Source: Endomicrobium sp.
Lineage (GTDB): Bacteria > Elusimicrobiota > Endomicrobiia > Endomicrobiales > Endomicrobiaceae
Length of the DNA: 9,136 nucleotides
Assembly (NCBI GenBank): GCA_031264895.1
Contig: JAISDI010000171.1
Coordinates: 1-9,136, forward strand
Direction of reading: 5' to 3'
The notes under the pieces were generated by a model, which saw nothing but the letters and a program-made list of their open reading frames with translations, did no database searches and was not told the origin of the DNA. Numbering within the stretch: the stretch's first letter is position 1; the number at the start of each line of letters is the position of its first letter. Position numbers and translations under genes: made by a program. This document shows, piece after piece, positions 1 to 5,601 of this stretch.

Positions 1-861
1 CTTTTGGATTTACTTCAAAAAAAAGGATGTATTAACCTTGCAAAACATCCAAAGGGCAGAGAAGCTCGTATTGAATATTTGAAAGAATGGGGTGCGTCCG
101 CTTATGAAGACGTGTGGCATTTTCGCAGAGGGAATGATAACGCCGTCATTTTTTATGCCGATAGCGGGGAAATATGGGCTGAAAATGAACTGCCGTTTAG
201 AATAATAAAACGTTTGCAGGATAATAAGACCAAAAAACTAAATATTAATTTTTTGGACAAATACGCGGATAAATCCCCCATCCATAACGGAGGTTCTGCA
301 TACGAGTTCAAATATCGAGGAATAACAGAATTGTTGGGCAATACTCAAGACGGTTTTGCTATGAGGGTACGCAATACGCCTGAATCTTATTATGATACTT
401 ATCACGAATATTATCCAAATGAGAATATAAAAAAAAGCGGAGCGTTTAACTCGGAGGGATATCTAAAATTGGGCATTTGGAAATATTATGATGAAAACGG
501 CAGGCTGACAAAAGAAATTGACGAAACGCCAAAAGCAAAATTTACTTATGATAATCTTTGGGGATTAATGCGTGAAGAAATGGGCATAACCGCGCCGGAA
601 TTTGTGGAAATTGAGTTTAATAAACAGAATAATACTTGGCATTTATACAGCACCATGCACGCCGAAACGGAAAACGGCGGGTTTACAAAAATTTATGAAA
701 GCATAATAAATGCGGAAAACGGGAAATTTATTCAAAAAGACAAGGAAATAGGCCCCTTAAGAAACAAAAATATAAGCGAAGAAGAAAAATTTTGGAATAC
801 TCTGCTTTTTAAAGAAAAAGATTATTCTGACTACCCTATGCCTTCGCTGCCCACGTATTAG
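1..861 (+). CDS. Hypothetical protein with a YwqK/MORN_2-like repeat (5' end cut by window)
   Basis: The frame is open at the left edge, and codon 1-3 (CTT) is already in frame, so the TTG at 4 is probably not the start; at least 286 codons are visible and the N-terminus is missing. Numbering from codon 4, residues about 136-173 fit the YwqK/MORN_2 pattern: an acidic and aromatic lead-in, S-G-A-F, G-I-W-K-Y-Y-D-E-N-G-R-L, then K-E-I. Residues 46-64 have a similar 'FY..SGEIWAENELPF' shape. These repeats form small beta-hairpins and occur in many bacterial accessory proteins, including some annotated as antitoxins; that role is not supported here. There is no membrane segment in the visible part, so it is probably soluble. 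It ends with TAG at 859-861, but the same frame stays open and coding-like to 933, overlapping the next gene by 8 bases, so the ancestral protein was probably longer. Function not recognised. Confidence 0.75.
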   Translation, partial: LLDLLQKKGCINLAKHPKGREARIEYLKEWGASAYEDVWHFRRGNDNAVIFYADSGEIWAENELPFRIIKRLQDNKTKKLNINFLDKYADKSPIHNGGSAYEFKYRGITELLGNTQDGFAMRVRNTPESYYDTYHEYYPNENIKKSGAFNSEGYLKLGIWKYYDENGRLTKEIDETPKAKFTYDNLWGLMREEMGITAPEFVEIEFNKQNNTWHLYSTMHAETENGGFTKIYESIINAENGKFIQKDKEIGPLRNKNISEEEKFWNTLLFKEKDYSDYPMPSLPTY

Positions 862-933
862 GATTTAAAGCAAAAGTTTATAAAAGCCAAAACTGAAAGA
901 ACTAAACTAGAGGAGAAAATGCAAAATGAATAA
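862..933 (+). other. In-frame coding-like extension after the TAG stop of the first gene
   Basis: Directly after the TAG at 859-861 the same frame reads 23 sense codons and then TAA at 931-933. The product is a charged, helix-like peptide (D-L-K-Q-K-F-I-K-A-K..., then T-K-L-E-E-K-M-Q-N-E). The TAA overlaps the ATG of the membrane gene (926) by 8 bases, a usual arrangement for co-transcribed genes. The simplest reading is that a CAG glutamine codon mutated to TAG and cut about 24 residues from the protein. Stop-codon readthrough is possible but nothing specific supports it. TAG is used as the ordinary stop by other genes in this window, so recoding is unlikely. Confidence 0.45.
909..916 (+). 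promoter_or_regulatory. Ribosome binding site of the membrane protein gene
   Basis: The stretch AGAGGAGA lies upstream of ATG 926, with ten bases between the AGGAG core (911-915) and the start. It decides in favour of 926 over the out-of-frame ATG at 919, which is too close and hits a stop after four codons. Confidence 0.6.
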
Positions 934-1912
934 AGAACACATTATTATGAAAATTATTGCCGCCGGAACTATATATTTTATTTTGGCCGTTTTTTTGTTT
1001 TTTGGTTTTATGTTTTGTTTGCCAGGCAAAGGCAGCGACATTGACAAAGCTCTTGAGTTAATGCTCTTTTTTTGTATTATGCTGACGATTGTATCAACCG
1101 AAATTTTTGCACTTTTTACGCTTTATAGCCGTATAAAATTTTTCTTATCGCTTTTAGTTTCTCCGATAATTGCTTTTGTGTTTGCTTCTATAACTCTTTT
1201 CTTTAAAATAATGCAGACTATGGGCAGCCTTGGTGATTCTGAGTTTGTAGGGTGGGGTTTATTGTTTATAATATGGTTATTTGCATTTCATCCGATAGGA
1301 TACACAATAGTTGCCGGTTTGAGAAAAAAGTTTTTTAAAAAAGCTTTTTGGTCATGGATAAATTTTTTAATATATTTTGTAATAATTATTCTGCTATCTG
1401 TTTTATCATATCTTTTCCAAACGTTTGGCATTAAACAAGTTCTGATTGGCATTCTTGTGATTTCATTGCCCTCGATTTGGCTTATTGCCCGAAAGTATAA
1501 TGTAAACATATTGCAAACTGCCGCACATGGCGTAAAGATATTAATACAATATGTTTCTAAAGGAACAGTTGCCGCCTATGTCGGATTTAAGATAAAATTT
1601 ATAGAAATAAAACCCAAATTAATTAATATAAACCCGTATATTTTTATCGGCGGGATGCCCGCAATCAGCCTGTTGTGGAAGCTTTTAATTTCTGTTGCGT
1701 CGCTTTACACTTATGATAGTTTTAATGTGTTGGCATATTCCACATTGATTCTTATGCCGTTATTAGAACTTTTATTATTTGCGGCTGGTATATATAGTTT
1801 TGTCAAGCGAAAATATAAACGCGTCGTTTTATTTATTATGTTGGCGCTATTCTTGCTGGTAATATCTTTGTTTTTAAATTTTATATCTTTATTTATACTG
1901 GTGCCGATATAG
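926..1912 (+). CDS. Polytopic inner-membrane protein of unknown function
   Basis: This 328-residue protein is overwhelmingly hydrophobic. Candidate membrane spans are near residues 8-30, 44-66, 70-94, 107-128, 141-163, 169-188, 234-258, 263-290 and 300-325, about eight or nine in all. Short basic loops (R-K-K-F-F-K-K near 133-139, K-R-K-Y-K-R near 294-299) probably face the cytoplasm. I see no transporter signature, catalytic motif or soluble domain, so no function is assigned. The start at 926 is supported by AGGAG at 911-915, ten bases upstream; a second Met at residue 8 has no good ribosome site. An out-of-frame ATG at 919 reads only four codons. It lies 64 bp after the first gene's TAG, but that gene's frame once overlapped it, so the two are probably one transcript. 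An alternative frame at the 3' end looks coding (see 1885-1992), so the C-terminus may be altered by a frameshift. Confidence 0.8.
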   Translation: MNKEHIIMKIIAAGTIYFILAVFLFFGFMFCLPGKGSDIDKALELMLFFCIMLTIVSTEIFALFTLYSRIKFFLSLLVSPIIAFVFASITLFFKIMQTMGSLGDSEFVGWGLLFIIWLFAFHPIGYTIVAGLRKKFFKKAFWSWINFLIYFVIIILLSVLSYLFQTFGIKQVLIGILVISLPSIWLIARKYNVNILQTAAHGVKILIQYVSKGTVAAYVGFKIKFIEIKPKLININPYIFIGGMPAISLLWKLLISVASLYTYDSFNVLAYSTLILMPLLELLLFAAGIYSFVKRKYKRVVLFIMLALFLLVISLFLNFISLFILVPI

Positions 1913-1992
1913 TTCGGTATAAACTAAAGGAGGCGTTTGCAGCTAAACGCGGGTATTCAAGCGTGGAAGAGTTTGTGGCATCTTTAAATTAA
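1885..1992 (+). pseudogene. Orphan C-terminal reading frame overlapping and following the membrane gene
   Basis: In frame 1, opposed to the frame-2 membrane gene, an open stretch crosses the TAG at 1910-1912 and ends with TAA at 1990-1992. The part from about 1900 on reads G-A-D-I-V-R-Y-K-L-K-E-A-F-A-A-K and then R-G-Y-S-S-V-E-E-F-V-A-S-L-N, a balanced, helix-like C-terminus of the kind real proteins have. No start codon or ribosome site precedes it. It is either the displaced tail of the membrane gene after a frameshift, or the 3' remnant of another gene whose front is gone. The family is not recognised. Confidence 0.35.
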
Positions 1993-2055
1993 TTACGGAA
2001 TGTCTTAGTTTAGAGCAGATATACGTCATTGAATTTATTTCGGAAGCTGTCGTTT
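1993..2055. other. Intergenic scar between orphan tail and palindromic element
   Basis: Within the 333-bp gap between the membrane gene and the ankyrin lipoprotein gene this part holds no coding-like frame or promoter that I can support. The rest of that gap is the orphan tail, the REP-like repeat, the ankyrin remnant and a short leader (2188-2245) with the ankyrin gene's ribosome site GAGGA at 2234-2238. Confidence 0.5.
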
Positions 2056-2125
2056 GCTGTCCCCCTGAACTTGTTTCAGGGTCTGTGGTTTACTACGGAT
2101 GCTGAAACAAGTTCAGCATGACGGC
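2056..2125. repeat. REP-like palindromic element (15-bp perfect inverted repeat, two arms)
   Basis: Two perfectly complementary 15-base arms, CTGAACTTGTTTCAG at 2065-2079 and CTGAAACAAGTTCAG at 2102-2116, are separated by 22 bases. Outside them gctgtc (2056-2061) can pair with gacggc (2120-2125) across an internal mismatch, with one G-T pair. Each arm is itself a weak palindrome (CTGAA...TTCAG), so the element can fold as one long hairpin or two small ones. Similar 'TGAACTTGTTTCAGG' repeats are familiar as dispersed intergenic elements in several bacterial groups. There is no T-run after it, so it is not a typical intrinsic terminator. Confidence 0.75.
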
Positions 2126-2132
2126 AAAGGTC

Positions 2133-2187
2133 CCACGGCAATCAAAAAATTATAGATATTCTAAAACAAGCCGCCGCGAAGAAATAG
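2133..2187 (+). pseudogene. 3' remnant of an ankyrin-repeat gene
   Basis: Positions 2135-2173 match 3483-3521, the end of the intact ankyrin gene, at 38 of 39 bases. The frame reads H-G-N-Q-K-I-I-D-I-L-K-Q-A-A-A-K-K then TAG at 2185-2187, a normal ankyrin C-terminal cap. Upstream the frame soon meets a TGA in the palindromic element, so only the last roughly 17 codons survive. It is either a leftover of an older paralogue whose body was replaced, or the product of a partial duplication of the neighbouring gene's end. Confidence 0.7.
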
Positions 2188-2245
2188 AAAATTTATATGC
2201 GAAAATTGTAAAGAAATCAAAGCTTACTAAAACGAGGAAATAAAA

Positions 2246-3529
2246 ATGAAAAATCGTATGAAAAAGAAATATTTTGCAATGATGGTTTTGATAACATTAA
2301 TAACTTTGACATTCAACGCTTGCGATAATACACCGAGTAATTTGTCGGTTCAAAATAAACGGACGGACGTGAAAGAAACTGCTGCAGAAAATGCGGCAGA
2401 TGTTCCCGCGCCAGTCTCCGCAGAAGACTCTTCTGCGGCAAAACACTCAAATCAGCTGGGCGGTAATTCCAACGTGTCTGAAACGGCGCAAAATAAAGCT
2501 CAAGCAACGGCCGACACAGAAAATGCAGAATCAGAAAATAATATATACTGCTATAATGCCAAAGACGGCAAATACAGCGGAATGGAGAAGAATTCCAAAG
2601 AATATGAGATAGAGTTTTATTCTCAGGAAATGGGCAAAGATATTTGTAAAAAAGCTTACGATTTGCAAATAGCGGCGGGAAAAGGCGAAAAAGAAAAAGT
2701 TTTGGAATTGCTCAAAGAAGGCATTGATGCTGATGTTCAGTCAGGCAAGTATAAATACAGTGATAAATATGGCACACCTGGGGTTTATATTAAAATAAAT
2801 CCGTCCCTGTTTACCCCTTTAATGTCCGCCGTGCAAAAAGGGAAAAAAGAAATCGCCGAAATTTTGCTTAAAGCCGGCGCGGATCCGAATATACTTTTAT
2901 TGGAGCCTATGGGTTTCCTGCCTGATTATTGGTATAGAGGGACAGCTTTAATATTTGCCATAAAAGGAAAATACGAAGATATTGTAAAAATATTGCTTGA
3001 TTCCGGGAAATTTAAAAAATCAGCAGGAACGGATACCGCTTTACTATGGGCTTCTTGCAAAGGCAGTAAAGATATTGTTCAGCTTTTATTAAAATTAGGG
3101 CTTGCTGATATTGACCGCTATGGATTCGCTCCAGGTGATTCACATTATACGCCGTTGATGTGCGCGGCAAAAGAAGGGCACAAAGAAATTGTGGAAATAT
3201 TGTTAAACGCGGGGGCAAATCCTAACGAAGTAAATCTTATAATACATCAAGATTTTTCGCCCGGCACGGCATATTCTGAGGCCAAAAATGAGGAAATAAA
3301 AGAAGTTTTATTAAAAGCCGGTGCGGACAAAGACTTAAACAAACTTGCTCTTATAGAAGCCGTTGCGTCGGGTAGCGATTCTACGGTAAAAGAAATATTG
3401 TTAGTTAATTCTTTCAGCGGCGGTTCGGACATAAACGCGAAAGATAAAGACGGCAACTCCGCTTTAAGTTTGGCGTTAAAAAACGGCAATCAAAAAATTA
3501 TAGATATGCTAAAACAAGCCGATTTTTAG
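2246..3529 (+). CDS. Ankyrin-repeat lipoprotein
   Basis: A 427-residue protein likely anchored by lipid on the outside of the inner membrane or in the outer membrane. Residues 1-25 form a lipoprotein signal: basic start (K-N-R-M-K-K-K), hydrophobic core, then F-N-A-C with Cys26 as the predicted lipidated residue. Asp27 follows; in E. coli Asp at that place keeps lipoproteins in the inner membrane, but whether the rule holds here is unknown. Residues about 28-100 are a low-complexity Ala/Ser/Glu/Asn linker. From about 137 to the end are seven or eight ankyrin repeats with the usual T-P-L-M..A...G..E-I...L-L-K-A-G-A-D-P-N pattern; clear ones are near 189-217, 232-255, 262-290, 301-328 and 366-427. 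Ankyrin repeats bind protein partners; none is identified. GAGGA at 2234-2238, seven bases upstream, supports ATG 2246 over Met5. It is flanked by an ankyrin-gene tail remnant and stands alone with no close partner on its strand. Confidence 0.9.
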   Translation: MKNRMKKKYFAMMVLITLITLTFNACDNTPSNLSVQNKRTDVKETAAENAADVPAPVSAEDSSAAKHSNQLGGNSNVSETAQNKAQATADTENAESENNIYCYNAKDGKYSGMEKNSKEYEIEFYSQEMGKDICKKAYDLQIAAGKGEKEKVLELLKEGIDADVQSGKYKYSDKYGTPGVYIKINPSLFTPLMSAVQKGKKEIAEILLKAGADPNILLLEPMGFLPDYWYRGTALIFAIKGKYEDIVKILLDSGKFKKSAGTDTALLWASCKGSKDIVQLLLKLGLADIDRYGFAPGDSHYTPLMCAAKEGHKEIVEILLNAGANPNEVNLIIHQDFSPGTAYSEAKNEEIKEVLLKAGADKDLNKLALIEAVASGSDSTVKEILLVNSFSGGSDINAKDKDGNSALSLALKNGNQKIIDMLKQADF

Positions 3530-3613
3530 AAATTTCTTTGTTTTAAATAGAAAACTTTTTGATACGAGAGAGTTTGAAAAAATTTTTGGCATAATTCTGG
3601 CAATTTTCGGCTG

Positions 3614-3625
3614 ATTAATATTAAT
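3614..3625. repeat. 12-bp perfect AT palindrome between convergent genes
   Basis: ATTAATATTAAT is an exact palindrome lying between the ankyrin gene end (3529) and the convergent ATPase gene end (3731). It is AT-only, so it may be chance in this base composition. No strong GC-stem and T-run terminator was found in 3530-3730. Confidence 0.3.
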
Positions 3626-3729
3626 TCAAACATCAAAAACAATAGGTATGGTGTGGTCAATTCCTCCGTCCCCGCAACCATGACTATGTTTTTATCCTCT
3701 GTTTTTTTGTTTATGCTTTCAGCTGTTGA
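3626..3729 (-). pseudogene. Possible frameshifted C-terminal gene remnant downstream of the ATPase gene
   Basis: Reading the minus strand from 3729, one frame gives S-T-A-E-S-I-N-K-K-T-E-D-K-N-I-V-M-V-A-G and the next frame over, from about 3675, continues C-G-D-G-G-I-D-H-T-I-P-I-V-F-D-V to TGA at 3628-3626. Joined by a single-base shift the two halves make a plausible protein tail, while each frame alone turns unlikely. No start or ribosome site is seen and the family is not recognised. It could also be non-coding sequence that reads well by chance. Confidence 0.25.
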
Positions 3730-3730
3730 T

Positions 3731-4852
3731 TTATATATAATCCATAAAATTGTCTTTGTTTATTACCGCAAAATTTATATCAGGATAAGCCGTTTTGAAA
3801 GTTTTGGGGCAAGAAACTGTTTTTGAAGAACTCCACTTAAATTCATACGCGCTATAAACGCCGTCGGCCTCGCGGATTAAATCTATCTCCTGCTGTTGCT
3901 GCGTGCGCCAAAACCACCGACGTGCAAAATTTTTGGAGTATATGTCTTTTTTAAACATTTCTGACATCATGAAGTTTTCCCAAAGCGCGCCTGTATCGTC
4001 CCTCAAATTTATGGGGTTAAAAGCGGAAATCAGCGCATTCCTGACACCGTTATCGTAAAAATATACTTTCCTGCTGGCTTTTAGTTCGTTCCTCAAATTC
4101 CTGCTGAAAGACAAAACGCGGTAAAGCACAAAAGCCTTTTCAAGCAAATCTATATATTTTTCAATCGTTTTCAAATCAAGCCCGACCAGAGATGCCAACT
4201 CGTTATAAGAAACCTGCGAGCCTATTTGAAACGCCAAAGCTTGCAATAATTTTGTAATCTTATCCGCTTTTTTCAAATTTTCCCAAATTAAAATATCTTT
4301 ATATAAATAACTGTTTACAAGCTCCAGCAAAGTTTCTTTTTCTTTGCCGGCGTTTGTAGTAACGTCAGGATAATAGCCATAAATTAAGCGCGTTTCAAGG
4401 TTGGAAAGTTCTTCGGCAGGGCTTTTTTGCGCGCAAACTTCTTTAAAAGACAGCGGCAGTAACTGATATTCCCATTTTCTGCCGGTAAGCGGCTCGTTGA
4501 TTTTATTTGCCAAATCAAAAGAAGACGAGCCGGTGGCAATAACTTTTATATTCTGCGCATAGTCGGTAATTGTTTTTAATTTCAGGCCTATATTTTCTAT
4601 CATTTGGGCTTCGTCAATAATCACGATGTTTTTGGGGCCTGTAAGCGTTTTAAATTTTTCAGGCGTTAAATTCTCAAATAAACTTTGGGTTTGCGGCTGA
4701 TCTCCGTATAACCACAAAACATTTTTATCGTCTTTAAAAATATTACGCAGCAGAGTGGTCTTTCCCACCTGCCTTGCGCCGTAAATTATAACCGCTTTTT
4801 TATCGTCAAGTTTTTGCCGGATAATATTTTCAAGAAATCTTTGTATATACAT
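3731..4852 (-). CDS. AAA-family ATPase with DUF4143 / PD-(D/E)XK-like C-terminus
   Basis: A complete 373-residue member of the common 'ATP-binding protein, DUF4143' family. Visible motifs in order: Walker A G-A-R-Q-V-G-K-T at 25-32; Walker B I-V-I-I-D-E-A-Q at 76-83; the A-T-G-S-S-S-F sensor segment at 106-112; T-G-R-K at 123-126; a winged-helix stretch near 210-245 (S-Y-N-E-L-A...K-T-I-E-K-Y-I-D-L-L); W-E-N-F-M-M-S-E at 291-298; and a nuclease-fold-like core E-I-D-L-I at 322-326 with E-F-K at 337-339. Such proteins hydrolyse ATP and may bind DNA or protein; the cellular role of the family is not settled and they are often spread horizontally in many copies. Length and both domains are normal, so it looks intact and cytoplasmic. 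AGAGGG (4857-4862 on the minus strand) precedes the ATG at 4852-4850 by four bases. It is transcribed alone, converging on the ankyrin gene. Confidence 0.92.
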   Translation of the reverse strand: MYIQRFLENIIRQKLDDKKAVIIYGARQVGKTTLLRNIFKDDKNVLWLYGDQPQTQSLFENLTPEKFKTLTGPKNIVIIDEAQMIENIGLKLKTITDYAQNIKVIATGSSSFDLANKINEPLTGRKWEYQLLPLSFKEVCAQKSPAEELSNLETRLIYGYYPDVTTNAGKEKETLLELVNSYLYKDILIWENLKKADKITKLLQALAFQIGSQVSYNELASLVGLDLKTIEKYIDLLEKAFVLYRVLSFSRNLRNELKASRKVYFYDNGVRNALISAFNPINLRDDTGALWENFMMSEMFKKDIYSKNFARRWFWRTQQQQEIDLIREADGVYSAYEFKWSSSKTVSCPKTFKTAYPDINFAVINKDNFMDYI

Positions 4853-4906
4853 ATATCCCTCTAAATGCCAATAAATTATAATATTTTTGGATTTAATTCC
4901 AATAAT

Positions 4907-4935
4907 ATTATATGTAAAGTTGACTATAATGTCAA
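4907..4935 (-). promoter_or_regulatory. Consensus sigma70-type promoter of the ATPase gene
   Basis: On the minus strand TTGACA (4935-4930) is followed after exactly 17 bases by TATAAT (4912-4907), both boxes matching the consensus perfectly. Transcription should begin near 4900, leaving a leader of about 48 bases before the ATG at 4852. Its spacing and position make it the natural promoter of this gene. An unmodified consensus promoter predicts strong basal expression unless repressed. Confidence 0.8.
4920..4935. promoter_or_regulatory. Inverted repeat overlapping the -35 box (possible operator)
   Basis: TTGAC (4920-4924) and GTCAA (4931-4935) form a 5-bp inverted repeat with a six-base centre. 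One arm is the -35 box and the other lies in the spacer, so a dimeric protein bound here would block polymerase. No regulator is identified, and the site is short enough to be chance. Confidence 0.35.
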
Positions 4936-5046
4936 ATTTTTTGCTGATTTGATATAAAAAGATTATCCTTAAATAAATTCAAAAGTTATTTTTTTATTTT
5001 TAAAGATCTTATTTTTATATTCTTTTATATAATATTGCAAATTATT
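4936..5046. other. AT-rich spacer without a recognisable gene
   Basis: This stretch is almost pure A/T with T-runs and A-runs. No coding-like frame, RNA gene or paired repeat was found. It separates the ATPase promoter from the end of the ankyrin remnant. Confidence 0.5.
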
Positions 5047-5229
5047 TTATCGTTTGGCCTCATAATTTAAAATTATTTCCATTGCAGATTTATGAACCAT
5101 CTTGCCCGCAACATCCGCAGGCCTAAGCCTCTCTTTATTTTTGTTCGTTAAATCAGCCCCGGACGCAAGCAGAATTTTAATTATTTCAATATTGCCGTAT
5201 ACAGCCGCCATCCAAAGCGCCAAGCGGTT
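5047..5229 (-). pseudogene. 5'-truncated ankyrin-repeat gene
   Basis: The minus strand from 5229 reads N-R-L-A-L-W-M-A-A-V-Y-G-N-I-E-I-I-K-I-L, then L-A-S-G-A-D-L-T-N-K-N-K, and ends E-A-K-R with TAA at 5049-5047, about 60 codons. The pattern A.....AA..GN.EI.K.LL.SGAD is a textbook ankyrin repeat followed by a C-terminal cap. Above 5229 the reading breaks off within the repeat and meets a stop at 5247-5245. No ribosome site precedes the internal Met. The body and start of the gene are gone, so it is a remnant. The break falls next to the phosphatase remnant, which marks an old rearrangement junction. Confidence 0.75.
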
Positions 5230-5251
5230 AAATAAAAGATATAATTAAAGC

Positions 5252-5479
5252 ATGAAAGATAAAAACAACTGGCCGGTTTTCGTGCATTGCAGGCACGGTG
5301 CGGACAGGACCGGGACTATGGTGGCAATTTCCCGACGAATTTAAAATAGACGATTTCAAAAATGAAAAACACGCGGAAGAAAATAACAAAGGAAAAAAAG
5401 CGGTTTTTTGGATTACATTGCGCTGTTTGTTGTGACCGCGGCCATAGCTGCAACGCTTTTGTTGTTTGTTTGTTTTTAA
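5252..5479 (+). pseudogene. Broken tyrosine/dual-specificity protein phosphatase with C-terminal membrane anchor
   Basis: From ATG 5252, frame 2 reads M-K-D-K-N-N-W-P-V-F-V-H-C-R-H-G-A-D-R-T-G-T-M-V-A-I before TAA at 5342-5344. H-C-R-H-G-A-D-R-T-G is the cysteine-phosphatase P-loop (C-X5-R; Cys at codon 5288-5290, Arg at 5306-5308). The N-terminal half that carries the general-acid Asp is missing. From about 5331 frame 3 continues with a charged stretch (P-D-E-F-K-I-D-D-F-K...E-E-N-N-K-G-K-K). After the seven-A run at 5393-5399 frame 2 resumes with L-D-Y-I-A-L-F-V-V-T-A-A-I-A and a hydrophobic tail ending at TAA 5477-5479, which would be a membrane anchor. So the gene has lost its front and carries two frame changes that cancel, or a deletion plus a shift. 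The signature is clear; function is lost. Confidence 0.75.
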
Positions 5480-5507
5480 CGGAAATTCTTCAATAAATAT
5501 AAGATTT

Positions 5508-5535
5508 TTTGATTAGATAATTATGCCAATATAAT
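5508..5535 (+). promoter_or_regulatory. Putative promoter of the CpaB-like operon
   Basis: A perfect -10 box TATAAT at 5530-5535 is preceded by TTTGAT (5508-5513, 16-base spacing) or TTGATT (5509-5514, 15-base spacing). It is the best candidate in front of the operon, giving a leader of about 60 bases. The -35 box is imperfect and AT-rich sequence gives many false hits. Confidence 0.4.
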
Positions 5536-5572
5536 CAAAATGTTAAAAGAGCAAAAGCTGAAAAAAATAAAA

Positions 5573-5585
5573 ATGCCTATGGCAT
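5573..5585 (+). repeat. Small inverted repeat just before the operon's ribosome site
   Basis: ATGCC (5573-5577) and GGCAT (5581-5585) pair around a three-base loop, ending two bases before AGAGAGG. A five-pair hairpin here could tune access to the ribosome site, but it is short and may have no role. Confidence 0.25.
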
Positions 5586-5601
5586 AAAGAGAGGTTTCTA
5601 A

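Noticed and set aside
919..933. Four-codon ORF ATGCAAAATGAATAA before the membrane gene
   Set aside because: It is too short for a leader peptide; its frame is that of the extension of the first gene, which explains it better.
3680..3826. Plus-strand ORF of about 47 codons starting M-T-M-F-L
   Set aside because: It runs antisense into the end of the ATPase gene and its hydrophobic look comes from T-rich sequence; no ribosome site.
5540..5587. 15-codon ORF upstream of the CpaB-like operon
   Set aside because: It begins five bases after the proposed -10 box and has no ribosome site. Another frame over the same bases also looks coding-like, so composition alone explains both.
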